From positions 558,001 to 622,000 of the forward strand of contig NZ_JARULC010000003.1 of NCBI RefSeq assembly GCF_029688625.1: a stretch of DNA of 64,000 bases, written 5' to 3'. The DNA comes from Qipengyuania marincola (GTDB taxonomy: Bacteria > Pseudomonadota > Alphaproteobacteria > Sphingomonadales > Sphingomonadaceae). The notes beneath the pieces were generated by a model. That model was not told the origin of the DNA, did not search any database, and saw nothing but the letters and a program-made list of their open reading frames with translations. The translations under genes were made by a program, and so were the position numbers. Below are positions 46,574-59,234 of the stretch, in pieces (position 1 is the stretch's first letter; each line of letters begins with the position of its first letter).

Positions 46574-49500
46574 ATGAAAAAAACGACTTCCACCTGGGGT
46601 GGACGGGCCGCACTGTTTGCCAGCGTAGGCGCCACCGCTCTTCTTGCTATCCCGACGCAGGCCGTAGCCCAGATTGCCGGGCCTCCCGAGCCGGTCATCA
46701 CTGACGAGGATGCCGACGGTGTCGATGAAGACCAAGCCCGCAATGCGGACGGTTCCGAGGCAACCAATGTCATAACCGTAACGGGCTCGCGCATCCGCCT
46801 GCCCGAAGTGCAGTCCCGCAACCCGATTTTCGTGGTGGACGAGAGCTACATCGAAGATCGCAACATCACCAATATCGCCGATGCGCTGAACGAATTGCCC
46901 GCCTATCGCGGCAGCGTGACACCCGCCGGTGCACAGGGTTCGTTTGGCCAGGGCGTGAACTTCGTCAACAACCTTGGCCTTGGTTCGAACCGGAACCTCA
47001 CACTCGTAAACGGTCGCCGCTTCGTGTCGTCGAACGTACCGAGCCTGTTCAACAACGCCAGCCAGGGCGTCCAGGTCGACCTTAACGTCATTCCGGCAAT
47101 CCTGATCGACCGCATCGACACCATCGGTGTCGGCGGCGCCCCGGTGTACGGTTCGGACGCGATCGCGGGGACGACCAACGTCATCCTGAAGACGCGCTTC
47201 GACGATATCGTCGTCAGCGGCACCAGCGGCATCACCGAGCGCGGCGACAATTTCCGCTGGAACGTGTCGGGTGCAGCCGGCTTCAACTTCCTCGACGACC
47301 GGGCGAACATCACGGTGGCCGTGTCGCATGACGAAGTCGAAGGCGTTTTGCAGAACGATCGCAGCTTCTTTCGCGATGCCATCGAAACGCAGGCTAACGT
47401 GCCTGGTCTTGGTGAACCCGCAAGCGCATTCCGCGTAAATCCGAATATCGGCCCTGACACCGGTGACGCGGACGGTATCCCGCCCTCGGTTCGTTTCCGC
47501 GGCATCACTATCCCGTTCCTCGATCGCGGCGGCGTGATCTTCGGCGGCCCGCTCAGCCTGTCGGCTTCGTTCGACGGCCGCGGCAACCTCAATCCGTTCG
47601 ATTCCGGCGAAACCTTCCCGGGGCTCGGCATTCGCGGTCTGGGTGGCGACGGCTTCCGCTTCTCCGATTTCGGTCAGATCGAAAGTGATCTGCGTCGTAC
47701 TGTCGTCAATGGCTTCGCCAATTTCGACGTAACCGACAATGTGACGCTGTTCGCCGAAGGCACCTACTTCAAGTCGCGGGCGGACGAACTGGTCCAGCAG
47801 CCAAGCTTCAACGCGCCGCTGTTCGGTGGTGCTAGTGGCGCTGTAATCTTCGACGTGAACAACCCGTTCCTGACCGACCAGGCGCGCCAGACCCTGATCG
47901 ACAACGGCGTAACGGCGTTCCAGCTTTCGCGCGTCAATCTCGACCTCGCCGACACTTCCGGTTTTGGCGAGAACGAAATCCTGCGCGGCGTCGTCGGATT
48001 GCGAGGCGAATTCGACGCTCTCGGCCGTGTTTTCAACTTCGAGGCCAGTGCGAACCGCGGCTCTGCGGAAATCGTCACTTTCAGTCAGGACATCAATCGG
48101 CAGAATTTCATCAATGCCGTCAACGTCGCCGCGGATGCCAATGGCAATCCGATCTGCTCCACCGACCCGACGGTTCTCGGCACGCTGTTCGCCGGACCCG
48201 GCGGGACCCCCGTTGCCGACCCTAATTGCGTTCCGCTGAATCTGCTCGGCGAAGGTCGCGCATCGGACGCAGCGCGGGCCTATGTCATCCAGGACAATGT
48301 TGCGGTGGCGGAACTCGACCAGACGGTCTTCAACTTCAATATCGGCAGCACGCTGTTCGATATCTGGGGTGCCGGCCCGGCCGGGTTCAACATCGGGTAC
48401 GAACACCGCAAGGAAGAGGCGGCGTTCATCCCGGGTGAATTCCAGCAACAGGGGCTCGGGCGATCCGTCGCCATCGGGCCGGTCAGTGGCGAATTCAACG
48501 TCGACGAAGTCTTCGGCGAAGTTCTCATTCCGCTGGTCTCGCCTGCGAATGATTTCTTCATTCACAGTGCGGAAGTCTCTGCCCAAGGTCGCTATGTCGA
48601 TAACACCGTCAATGGCGGGTTCTTCGCATGGTCGGCGGGCGGACGCTTCGCGGTTATTCCCGACATCGAATTCCGCGGGAACTTTACGCGGTCTTTCCGT
48701 GCTCCGGCTGTGACCGAACTCTTCCAGCCGGCCAACAATGCCTTCTCGGCGGTGGTGACACCCTGCCGTCCGCAGGACATCAACAACGGGCCGAATCCCG
48801 AAGCGCGTCAGGCCAACTGTGCCGCCTTCCTGGCAGCGTTCCCGAACGCCAATCTGGACCCGGCAATCTCGGCCACCATCCCGATCACGTCGGGGGGCAA
48901 TCCGAATCTCGAAAACGAACAGGCCGACAGCTACACCTTCGGCGTCATCATTCGTCCGCGGTTCCTCCCCCGCTTCGCGCTTACCGTCGACTATATCAAT
49001 ATCGACATCGCGCAGCCGATCGTGAACCTTGGTGTGGCCGACATTGTCAGTGCCTGCTTCGACAACGAGGTCTTCAACACCGCTGACCCGGCCAACGGCA
49101 ACGAATTCTGTTCTCAGATCCAGCGCCTGCCGGCCGGGACCCTAGGCCCCGATCCGCGTGACCCCAATGCCCCGAACATCGATGTCGGCGGCTTCGTGGT
49201 CAACGATCCTGCCAATCCGGGTGTGGCCACTGGCTTCATCAACGGTCAGCAGATCAAGTTCGAAGGCATCCAGAGCACGCTCTCCTACACGCTGCCGGAA
49301 GACTTCCTCGGCATTCCGGGGACCTTCAGCCTTGGCGGCGACCTGCTTTACGTGAAGGAGCGTTTGATCAATGAAACCGGCGTCGCGGCAACGCGCAGCG
49401 ATGGCGAGATCGGCGATCCCGAGTTCTCCGGCCAGTTCCGTGTTCGCTACAATGCGGATAACTGGGGTGCGTCCACCTTCATCAACTATGTGGGTGAGCA

Positions 49501-49729
49501 GCTGTTCGATCGCGACAACCGCGGCATCGAATTCCGCGAGATCGACGAATATGACGACTTCGTCACGGTCAATGCTTCGGTGTTCTTCGATGCGGCGGAC
49601 ACGTTCCGCTTTACCTTCGCGGTAACCAACCTGTTCGATAGGCAGGGCCAAGAATATTTCGACAGTCTGGTCGGCATCAACGACGCACTCGGCCGCCGGT
49701 TCTCGGTCGGCGCGCGAGCGAAGTTTTAA
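46574..49729 (+). CDS. TonB-dependent outer-membrane receptor 2
   Basis: This 1051-residue receptor is related to receptor 1. It has a signal peptide of about 32 residues ending in AVAQ, a plug with VITVTGSRIRLPEVQSRNPI, GLGSNRNLTLVNGRRFVSS and DRIDTIGVGGAPVYGSDAI, then a 22-strand-type barrel. It ends in FSVGARAKF, an outer-membrane insertion signature. The substrate is unknown. A strong terminator follows. Confidence 0.88.
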   Translation: MKKTTSTWGGRAALFASVGATALLAIPTQAVAQIAGPPEPVITDEDADGVDEDQARNADGSEATNVITVTGSRIRLPEVQSRNPIFVVDESYIEDRNITNIADALNELPAYRGSVTPAGAQGSFGQGVNFVNNLGLGSNRNLTLVNGRRFVSSNVPSLFNNASQGVQVDLNVIPAILIDRIDTIGVGGAPVYGSDAIAGTTNVILKTRFDDIVVSGTSGITERGDNFRWNVSGAAGFNFLDDRANITVAVSHDEVEGVLQNDRSFFRDAIETQANVPGLGEPASAFRVNPNIGPDTGDADGIPPSVRFRGITIPFLDRGGVIFGGPLSLSASFDGRGNLNPFDSGETFPGLGIRGLGGDGFRFSDFGQIESDLRRTVVNGFANFDVTDNVTLFAEGTYFKSRADELVQQPSFNAPLFGGASGAVIFDVNNPFLTDQARQTLIDNGVTAFQLSRVNLDLADTSGFGENEILRGVVGLRGEFDALGRVFNFEASANRGSAEIVTFSQDINRQNFINAVNVAADANGNPICSTDPTVLGTLFAGPGGTPVADPNCVPLNLLGEGRASDAARAYVIQDNVAVAELDQTVFNFNIGSTLFDIWGAGPAGFNIGYEHRKEEAAFIPGEFQQQGLGRSVAIGPVSGEFNVDEVFGEVLIPLVSPANDFFIHSAEVSAQGRYVDNTVNGGFFAWSAGGRFAVIPDIEFRGNFTRSFRAPAVTELFQPANNAFSAVVTPCRPQDINNGPNPEARQANCAAFLAAFPNANLDPAISATIPITSGGNPNLENEQADSYTFGVIIRPRFLPRFALTVDYINIDIAQPIVNLGVADIVSACFDNEVFNTADPANGNEFCSQIQRLPAGTLGPDPRDPNAPNIDVGGFVVNDPANPGVATGFINGQQIKFEGIQSTLSYTLPEDFLGIPGTFSLGGDLLYVKERLINETGVAATRSDGEIGDPEFSGQFRVRYNADNWGASTFINYVGEQLFDRDNRGIEFREIDEYDDFVTVNASVFFDAADTFRFTFAVTNLFDRQGQEYFDSLVGINDALGRRFSVGARAKF

Positions 49730-49752
49730 GTTTTTCGGCTTCGGACAAAAGG

Positions 49753-49778
49753 AAGGGCCCCGGGAAACCGGGGCCCTT
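49753..49778. terminator. Bidirectional terminator between TonB receptor 2 and clpB
   Basis: A perfect 11-bp stem AAGGGCCCCGG/CCGGGGCCCTT with a GAAA tetraloop is followed by a short T-rich stretch on both strands. Confidence 0.88.
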
Positions 49779-49816
49779 TCTGTATAACTCGGCGATGAAT
49801 TGGAGCGCCGCGGCGC

Positions 49817-52393
<2,577 letters not shown>

Positions 52394-52409
52394 CTGGAAA
52401 CCCCTGTGC

Positions 52410-52455
52410 TTGAATATCCGCTAGAATATGGTGTTGCCTTTATGCAACACAAGCC
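52410..52455 (-). promoter_or_regulatory. Possible heat-shock promoter and inverted repeat of clpB
   Basis: On the minus strand CTTGTGT, a 15-nt spacer and CCATATT resemble an alphaproteobacterial RpoH promoter (CTTGAAA...CYTATNT). The inverted repeat GTGTTGC-N6-GCAACAC (52431-52450) lies between the two boxes. This is a visual match, not a computed one. Confidence 0.4.
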
Positions 52456-52529
52456 CTTCCCCGCAAATTTACGAGGTGTGTTAGTCGGATATAGGGGTGA
52501 GTCCGCGCTTGGCGAGGGGCAAGGGAAAA

Positions 52530-53975
52530 TTATTCCGCTGGCTCGCCTTCGAGCCCCGGCACCATCACCGTGCGATCTCCCCCGAAGTCCTCGCGCACGA
52601 CCACAAGGCCCTGTCGCTCGAGGTGGTCGAGCAGGCGGCGAATGCGGCCGGGCGAGCTGGTGCCATAGGCGCGGGCGAGCTCGTTCTCGTCGACCTGCGT
52701 CTCGCCAGCATGGGCGGCGCGGGCGATCACCAGAAAGGGCGCGAGCAGGTCTTCCTCGACCGCATCGGCGAGCTCCATAATCCGCGCGGCAGTACCTTCC
52801 GGCAGCTCGTCCATCCCCGCACCCGCCATGGCGAACCGGCGGCGGAAGGCGCGCATGTCCGGCATGGGCCCGATGATGCGCTCGCGCCGACAGCGGGTCA
52901 GGAAGGTCTGGTATTGCGCGCTGGCGGACTGGAAGGCGATGCCCTCCTCGCTCGCCATTGCGCCGATGATCGCCTCGATCTGTTCGGCCACGGCGGATGT
53001 GTCGCGCTGCTCCGCGGGCGGCGCGACGTGCCGCTCTTCGGCCTGTGCGATGCTCTCTGCGATATCCTCGACACGTGGTGCGGGCGGCGATGGCGGCGGC
53101 GCAGCCTTGGCGACATCTCCGGCAAGGTCGCGTGTCAGCAGCGCTTCCATGTCGGCGGGCGCGGTATCGGGCAGCGCCATCAGACCTTCCGCGCGGGCCT
53201 CATGGCCGGTCTTCACCGGGCCGATCTTGCATGCCAGCGGAAGCCGCGTGATCGCCGGACCGAGCGCGAGGAAGTGCCCCCGCTCCAGCTCGCGGATCCG
53301 CTCCGCCTGCCTTCGCTCCATGCCAAGCAGGTCGGCGGCGCGGACCATATCGATATCGAGAAATGTGCGGCCCATGAGGAAGTTCGAAGCCTCGGCCGCG
53401 ACATTCTTGGCGAGCTTCGCCAGCCGCTGCGTCGCGACGATGCCCGCCAGCCCCCGCTTGCGCCCACGGCACATGAGGTTGGTCATGGCCGAAAGCGTCA
53501 TGCGCCGCGTATCCTCCGCCATCTCGCCCGCAGCTGAGGGGGCAAACATCTGCGCCTCGTCCACCACCACCAGCGCCGGATACCAATGCTCGCGCGGGGC
53601 GTCGAACAGGGCAGTCAGGAATTGCGCGGCGCAGCGGATTTGCTGCTCCACCTCCAGGCCGTCGAGATCGAGCACCACGCTGGCGCGATGTTCGCGGATG
53701 CGGCGGGCGAGCGCCTCGATCTCGCCCGGCGAATAGGCCGCGCCGTCGATCACGACATGGCCGAATTCCTCGGCCAGCGAAGGGAAATCGCCTTCCGGAT
53801 CGATGACCACCTGCTGCACCATTCCGGCGCTTTCCTCCAGCAGGCGACGAAGGAGGTGCGACTTCCCGCTGCCCGAATTGCCCTGGACCAGCAGGCGCGT
53901 GGCGAGCAGTTCCTCGACATCGAATTCGACCGGTTTTCCGGTGGCGTCGTGGCCGATGGTGATCTGCGTAGTCAC
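52530..53975 (-). CDS. HerA-like ATPase (DUF87)
   Basis: This 481-residue protein has a HerA/FtsK-type RecA fold: Walker A GNSGSGKS (32-39), VVIDPEGDFPSL, Walker B ALVVVDEAQMF (about 135-145) and IVATQRLAKLAKNV (sensor/arginine-finger region). The C-terminal third is Pro/Glu-rich, then shows a winged-helix-like segment (LARAYGTSSPGRIRRLLDHL). HerA proteins translocate DNA, usually with the nuclease NurA, which is not seen nearby. The biological role is unknown. Confidence 0.75.
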   Translation of the reverse strand: MTTQITIGHDATGKPVEFDVEELLATRLLVQGNSGSGKSHLLRRLLEESAGMVQQVVIDPEGDFPSLAEEFGHVVIDGAAYSPGEIEALARRIREHRASVVLDLDGLEVEQQIRCAAQFLTALFDAPREHWYPALVVVDEAQMFAPSAAGEMAEDTRRMTLSAMTNLMCRGRKRGLAGIVATQRLAKLAKNVAAEASNFLMGRTFLDIDMVRAADLLGMERRQAERIRELERGHFLALGPAITRLPLACKIGPVKTGHEARAEGLMALPDTAPADMEALLTRDLAGDVAKAAPPPSPPAPRVEDIAESIAQAEERHVAPPAEQRDTSAVAEQIEAIIGAMASEEGIAFQSASAQYQTFLTRCRRERIIGPMPDMRAFRRRFAMAGAGMDELPEGTAARIMELADAVEEDLLAPFLVIARAAHAGETQVDENELARAYGTSSPGRIRRLLDHLERQGLVVVREDFGGDRTVMVPGLEGEPAE

Positions 53976-54104
53976 ATGCTGTGGCTAGCGAGCCGAATCC
54001 CGTTAACGAAATAGCGCGCGGCGGGTTTTGCCCAGCCCAATGCGCCCTCTTTCCGCACTGCGCGATTCCCGCTACCCGTGCTGCGAGAAGAGGATTGGGC
54101 GAAA

Positions 54105-56312
54105 ATGGGTAAATGGGTCGTGCGCGCGGGGGCCGCGCTGGTGGTGCTGTTGCTGGTTGCATTCGTTGCGCTCGCAACGTGGGAGCCATTCTTCGCCGGT
54201 CGCGACGAGGTGCACCTGTCCCAGCGCAGCTATTCCGCCGAAATCATCCGCGACGAATTCGGCGTCCCGCATATCTACGGCACGACCGATCCCGATGTCG
54301 CCTATGGCGTGGCCATCGCCCATGCGGAGGACGATTTCGCGACGCTGCAGGACGTCATCGCCATGGCCCGCGGCCGCTATGGTGCGATCGCCGGACAGGA
54401 CGGCGCGGCTGTCGATTACGTTTATCACCTGCTCGATGCGCGCGGCACCGCACAACGTGAGTACCCGGGCCTTCCAGACGATACGCGCGCCCTGTTCGAT
54501 GCCTATGCGACGGGCCTCAACGACTATGCGACGCGCAATCCGGACGAGCTGAAACTCGGCAATCTCTTCCCGGTCGACGGCGTGGACGTCGCCGCCGGCT
54601 TCGCGCTGCGCCAGCCGTTCTTCTTCGGCCTCAACGGCGTGATCGAGCCGCTGGTAACTGGCGAGCCCCTGCGGCGCGAATACGGCCCCGACATTCCCGG
54701 CTTCCCGCGCGAAGCCACGGTTGAGCCGGCCATCGAACCGCGTGACGAAGAGGCGCTTGCCTACTCCCCCTTTGGGCGGGATGGGGCGATGTCTGGCTCC
54801 AACGCCTTTGCCGTCGCGCCGGAAAAGAGCGGCGGGCCCACCATCCTCGTGTCCAACAGCCACCAGCCCCTGCGCGGCGGTGTCGCATGGTACGAACTCG
54901 TCGTCGAGAGCGAGGAAGGCTGGCACTATGCAGGCGCAAACTTCCCCGGTTCGCCCTTCCCCTTCCTCGGCCACAACCGCGATCTCGGCTGGACCAATAC
55001 GGTCAACACGCCCGACATGGTCGACGTCTACAAGCTGGAGATGGACAAGAGCGGGACGCGCTATCGCTTCGGCGGCGAATGGCGCGAGCTGGAGACGGAA
55101 ACGGTAACATTGCCGGTTCGCATCGGGCCCGTCGTGCTGCCGATCCGGCGCGAGGTGCATCGCAGCGTGCACGGGCCGGTGATCGAGAACGACAAGGGTT
55201 TCTTCGCCTTCCGCTATGGCGGAATCGGCAACCTCGGCCAGCTCGACGCCTATTATCGACTGAACAAGGCGAAATCGCTGGAGGAGTGGGAGAGCATCCT
55301 CGCGCGGATGGACATTCCGTCGACCAATTTCATCTACGGCGACAAGGCGGGCAACATTGCCTACGTCTACAACGCTGCGATTCCCGACCGGCCGGAAGGG
55401 CCGGACTGGCGTACCGTGCTCCCGGGCGACGATCCCGCGCTCGTCTGGGATGGCCCGGTCGATTATTCCGAACTGCCGCGCTACGTTAATCCCGCATCCG
55501 GCTGGCTCTACAACGCCAACAATGCGCCCTACACGGCCGCCGGCTCGGGTAGCGACCTATCTCCCGATGGCTTCGCGCCCGAACTCGGAGTCGAATTGAA
55601 GCAGACCAACCGCTCGCGACGCGCATGGTCGTTGCTCAGCGAGGCCGGCCTGTTGGACCGCGAGGCGCTGGAGGAGATCAAATACGACACTGGTTATGCG
55701 CGCGAGGGCTATATCGCCCGATTGTGGGACGACCTCGCCGCGCTTGACCTGTCGGACGATCCCGAACTTGCCGAGGCACGTGCCCTGCTGCTCGATTGGG
55801 ACTTCAAGGCCGACAACGTCGGACGCGCCGATGCGCTGGCGCTGAAGATTATCCGCGAATTCATGTCCTCTTCCTACCAGAACAAGCCCTGGCCCGATGC
55901 GCGCGCTGAATTGCGCAAGGCCGTGAACCACCTGAAGACCCATTTCGGCCGGATCGACCCGCCGATGAGTGACCTGCTGCGTCTGCGGCAGGGCGAGGTC
56001 GACCTGCCGCTCGACGGAGGCTCCGATACGCTTCGCGCCTCGACCCTGTGGGATGTGCATGAGGACGGGCGCCTTGCCGTGCGCCACGGCGACAGCTTCA
56101 TCCAGTGGGTGGAGTGGATGCCGGGCCAGCGGGTGGCATCACGTTCGATCCAGCCTTACGGCGCGGCCACAACGCGACCCGATTCCCCGCATTACGCCGA
56201 CCAGATGACGCTGTTCGTCCAGCATCGCTTGAAGCCGGTGCATTTCTGGCGCGAGGACGTGCTTGCCAATGCCAAGCGCATCTATACCGTCTCCCACACA
56301 CCCCATCGCTGA
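54105..56312 (+). CDS. Penicillin acylase family protein
   Basis: This is an Ntn-hydrolase amidase that is processed into two chains, 735 residues from the ATG at 54105. One N-terminal membrane or signal segment (about 5-25) directs it to the periplasm. The catalytic N-terminal Ser of the beta chain is S232 in SGSNAFAVAPEK. Other family marks are the IIRDEFGVPHIYGTTD start of the alpha chain and NTVNTPDMVDVY. Likely substrates are beta-lactams, acyl-homoserine lactones or other amides; the sequence does not decide. It lies 11 nt before the M16 peptidase gene. Confidence 0.88.
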   Translation: MGKWVVRAGAALVVLLLVAFVALATWEPFFAGRDEVHLSQRSYSAEIIRDEFGVPHIYGTTDPDVAYGVAIAHAEDDFATLQDVIAMARGRYGAIAGQDGAAVDYVYHLLDARGTAQREYPGLPDDTRALFDAYATGLNDYATRNPDELKLGNLFPVDGVDVAAGFALRQPFFFGLNGVIEPLVTGEPLRREYGPDIPGFPREATVEPAIEPRDEEALAYSPFGRDGAMSGSNAFAVAPEKSGGPTILVSNSHQPLRGGVAWYELVVESEEGWHYAGANFPGSPFPFLGHNRDLGWTNTVNTPDMVDVYKLEMDKSGTRYRFGGEWRELETETVTLPVRIGPVVLPIRREVHRSVHGPVIENDKGFFAFRYGGIGNLGQLDAYYRLNKAKSLEEWESILARMDIPSTNFIYGDKAGNIAYVYNAAIPDRPEGPDWRTVLPGDDPALVWDGPVDYSELPRYVNPASGWLYNANNAPYTAAGSGSDLSPDGFAPELGVELKQTNRSRRAWSLLSEAGLLDREALEEIKYDTGYAREGYIARLWDDLAALDLSDDPELAEARALLLDWDFKADNVGRADALALKIIREFMSSSYQNKPWPDARAELRKAVNHLKTHFGRIDPPMSDLLRLRQGEVDLPLDGGSDTLRASTLWDVHEDGRLAVRHGDSFIQWVEWMPGQRVASRSIQPYGAATTRPDSPHYADQMTLFVQHRLKPVHFWREDVLANAKRIYTVSHTPHR

Positions 56313-56323
56313 CAGGAACCGAC

Positions 56324-59194
56324 ATGCGCCATTTCTTGCTTACCGGTCTCGCCACCGTCGCCCTCGCGGGCTGTGCCACCGTTCCTGGATCTAACGAACC
56401 GGTCGCGCAGGCATCGCAAAGCGACAGCTCGCTCTCCTCGCTCGTCGACAAGGTCGATATTCCCTACGAGCAATTCACGCTCGACAATGGCCTGACCGTC
56501 CTCGTCCACACCGACCGCAAGGCGCCGATCGTTGGCGTGACGACCTACTACCGGGTCGGATCGAAGCACGAGCCGCGCGGCCGCACCGGTTTTGCGCACT
56601 TGTTCGAGCACCTGATGTTCGGCGGAAGCGAGAACGTCGAGAATTTCGACATTCCGCTGGAGGCCGCAGGCTCCACCAGTACGAATGGCTCGACCAATTT
56701 CGATCGCACCAATTACGTCGAAACCGTGCCGACCGGCGCGCTCGATCTGGCGCTGATGATGGAAAGCGATCGCATGGGCTACCTTCTCGGCGCGATCAGT
56801 CAGGAAAAGCTCGATAAACAGCGCGGCGTTGTCCAGAACGAGAAGCGCCAGGGTGACAACCAGCCATACGGCCTCACATTCTACGCCATCCTCGAAGGCC
56901 TGTTTCCCGTGGGCCACCCCTATCGCCACTCGACCATCGGCTCGATGGCCGATCTCGACGCGGCGAGCCTGACCGATGTCCGCAACTGGTTCATCGATAA
57001 TTACGCGCCCAACAACGTGGTGCTCTCGCTGACCGGCGATATCGACGTCGAAACCGCGCGCCCGATGGTCCAGCGCTGGTTCGGCGATATCGAGCGCGGT
57101 CCCGAAGTCACGCCGGTCCAGGCTGCGCCTGTCACGCTAGCGGCGGAGAAGACCCGCGAGCTGGTCGACCAAGTGCCGCAGACGCGCGTCTATCGCGCAT
57201 GGACCGGCCCCGGTATCAACAGCGCCGACTCCGTGCCGCTGTCGATCGGGATGAACATCCTTGGCGGCCTTGCCAGCTCGCGGCTCGACAATGTGCTGGT
57301 ACGCGACGAGCAGCTCGCCACCAGCGTCAGCGCCTTCAACTGGCAGTCCGAACAGGTCGCGATCCTGATGGCGCAGATGGACATCAAGCCCGGGGTCGAT
57401 CGCGCCGTAGCGGAAGCGCGGCTTGACGAAGTTCTCGCCGAATATATCGCAACCGGCCCGACCGCTGCCGAAATGGACCGCGCGGCGACGAGCTGGGTAT
57501 CGGGCGAGATCGACGCGCTGGAGCGTGTCGGCGGCTTCGGCGGCAAAGGCTCGACGCTCGCAGAAGGGCTGCTCTATTCCGACGACCCGGCCTATTATCG
57601 CAAGGCGCTGGAGCGGGCAGCTTCGCTCGAGAGCGCTGAAGTGCGCGAAGCGCTAGGTCGCTGGTTGCAGCGTCCCGCCTACAAGCTTGCCATCGTGCCC
57701 GGCGAACGCGTGGAAAGCGGCGCCGACATGGGCGGCTGGGGCGATGAAGGCTCGGTGCCTGCCCCCGCGCCGGATGCGAAGGAGCCGATCGAAATCGCCC
57801 GCACCGGCCCTCCGCGCGAAATGCCAGAGCCGGAGCCGGTCGGTCCGCTCACCTTTCCGACCATCGAGCGCGCAACGCTCGCCAACGGCATTCCGGTGAC
57901 GCTGGCGCGTCGCACGGCCATCCCCAAGGTTGCCGTAACGATGCAGTTCGACGCCGGCTATGCCGCCGACGGCGCTGCACGCGCGGGTACCCAATCGCTG
58001 ATGATGGACCTGCTCGAGGAAGGCACTACGACGCGCAGCGCAGTCGAGATCGCAGAAGAGCAGGAGCGGCTCGGCGCCTCGATTGGCACCGGCACCTCGC
58101 TCGACACCAGTTCGGTGACGATGAACGCGCTGACCTCCAACCTAGAACCATCGCTGGCGCTGATGGCCGACATCGTGCGCAATCCCGCCTTTGCGGAAGG
58201 CGAGGTCGAGCGCGTGCGCGACCAGCGTCTTGCCCAGATCGCGCAGCAGCTTTCCTCACCCGGCGGTCTCGCCAGCCGGACGCTGCGCCCGATCGTCTTC
58301 GGCGAGAACCACCCCTATGGCACCGTTGGCAGCCTCGGCACCGTGCCGGTCGTCGAGGCGATTGGCCCGGGCGCATTGCGCGCCGAACATTCTGCCTGGA
58401 TCCGGCCCGAAAAGGCCGAGATCTTCGCCGTGGGAGACATCACCATGCCCGAGCTGGTCCGCCAGCTCGAGGGCGCATTCGGCGATTGGCAGGCGAGCGG
58501 CACTGCGGCACCCGACAAGGTCTTCACCGATGCGGCGCGAGTGGACGGAACCCGCCTCGTAGTGATCGACCGGCCCAACTCGCCGCAATCGGTGATCTAT
58601 GCCGGTCGGGTGCTTCCGCTCGCAGGGGCAACGCCGGGACTCGAATCGGTCGAATTGGCCAATGAGGTGCTCGGCAACGGCTTCCTCAGCCGCCTCAACA
58701 TGATCATTCGCGAGGAAAAAGGCTGGAGCTATGGCGCGCGCAGCGGCGTGGACGCGCCGGCCGGGCCGCGCCTGTTCACGATCAGCACCTCGGTCCAGTC
58801 GGACCGCACGGGCGACAGCGTGCAGCTGATCCTCGACACCGCGCGCGAGTTCGCAACGGGCGCGCGGGGCGTGGACGATACCGAATACAATCGCGTGACC
58901 GACGGCAATATCCGTGGCCTGCCCAATCGCTTCGAGACCAATTTCCAGGTGCTCGGCGCGATCATCGAAAACGACCAGCTCGGCCGGCCCGACGATTACT
59001 ACAGCCAGCTGCCCGCCACTTATCGAGCTATCGACAAGGCGGCGATCGATGCGGCTGCCCGCCAGTACCTCGGTCCCGACAATCTCACCATCGTGGTGGT
59101 CGGCGACCGCGGTGAAATCGATGCGCAGCTGGCCGGGCTCGGCCTGCCGACCACCTATCTCGATGTTGACACGGATGTCAGCAGCGCGGATTAA
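56324..59194 (+). CDS. M16 family zinc peptidase, lipoprotein
   Basis: This 956-residue double-domain pitrilysin/processing-peptidase homologue has a lipobox near the N-terminus (ALAGC16), so it is predicted to be membrane-anchored. The inverted zinc motif H92-L-F-E95-H96 lies in the first half, followed by GSTSTNGSTNFDRTNYVETV. The second half, with TLANGIPVTLARR, lacks the motif and is structural. The ATG at 56324 gives the signal peptide; the open frame further up is shadow. It is probably co-transcribed with the acylase gene. Confidence 0.9.
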   Translation: MRHFLLTGLATVALAGCATVPGSNEPVAQASQSDSSLSSLVDKVDIPYEQFTLDNGLTVLVHTDRKAPIVGVTTYYRVGSKHEPRGRTGFAHLFEHLMFGGSENVENFDIPLEAAGSTSTNGSTNFDRTNYVETVPTGALDLALMMESDRMGYLLGAISQEKLDKQRGVVQNEKRQGDNQPYGLTFYAILEGLFPVGHPYRHSTIGSMADLDAASLTDVRNWFIDNYAPNNVVLSLTGDIDVETARPMVQRWFGDIERGPEVTPVQAAPVTLAAEKTRELVDQVPQTRVYRAWTGPGINSADSVPLSIGMNILGGLASSRLDNVLVRDEQLATSVSAFNWQSEQVAILMAQMDIKPGVDRAVAEARLDEVLAEYIATGPTAAEMDRAATSWVSGEIDALERVGGFGGKGSTLAEGLLYSDDPAYYRKALERAASLESAEVREALGRWLQRPAYKLAIVPGERVESGADMGGWGDEGSVPAPAPDAKEPIEIARTGPPREMPEPEPVGPLTFPTIERATLANGIPVTLARRTAIPKVAVTMQFDAGYAADGAARAGTQSLMMDLLEEGTTTRSAVEIAEEQERLGASIGTGTSLDTSSVTMNALTSNLEPSLALMADIVRNPAFAEGEVERVRDQRLAQIAQQLSSPGGLASRTLRPIVFGENHPYGTVGSLGTVPVVEAIGPGALRAEHSAWIRPEKAEIFAVGDITMPELVRQLEGAFGDWQASGTAAPDKVFTDAARVDGTRLVVIDRPNSPQSVIYAGRVLPLAGATPGLESVELANEVLGNGFLSRLNMIIREEKGWSYGARSGVDAPAGPRLFTISTSVQSDRTGDSVQLILDTAREFATGARGVDDTEYNRVTDGNIRGLPNRFETNFQVLGAIIENDQLGRPDDYYSQLPATYRAIDKAAIDAAARQYLGPDNLTIVVVGDRGEIDAQLAGLGLPTTYLDVDTDVSSAD

Positions 59195-59234
59195 GCCCCC
59201 ACTTCAAACCCTCAGATCCAAGAGAGGAATATCT

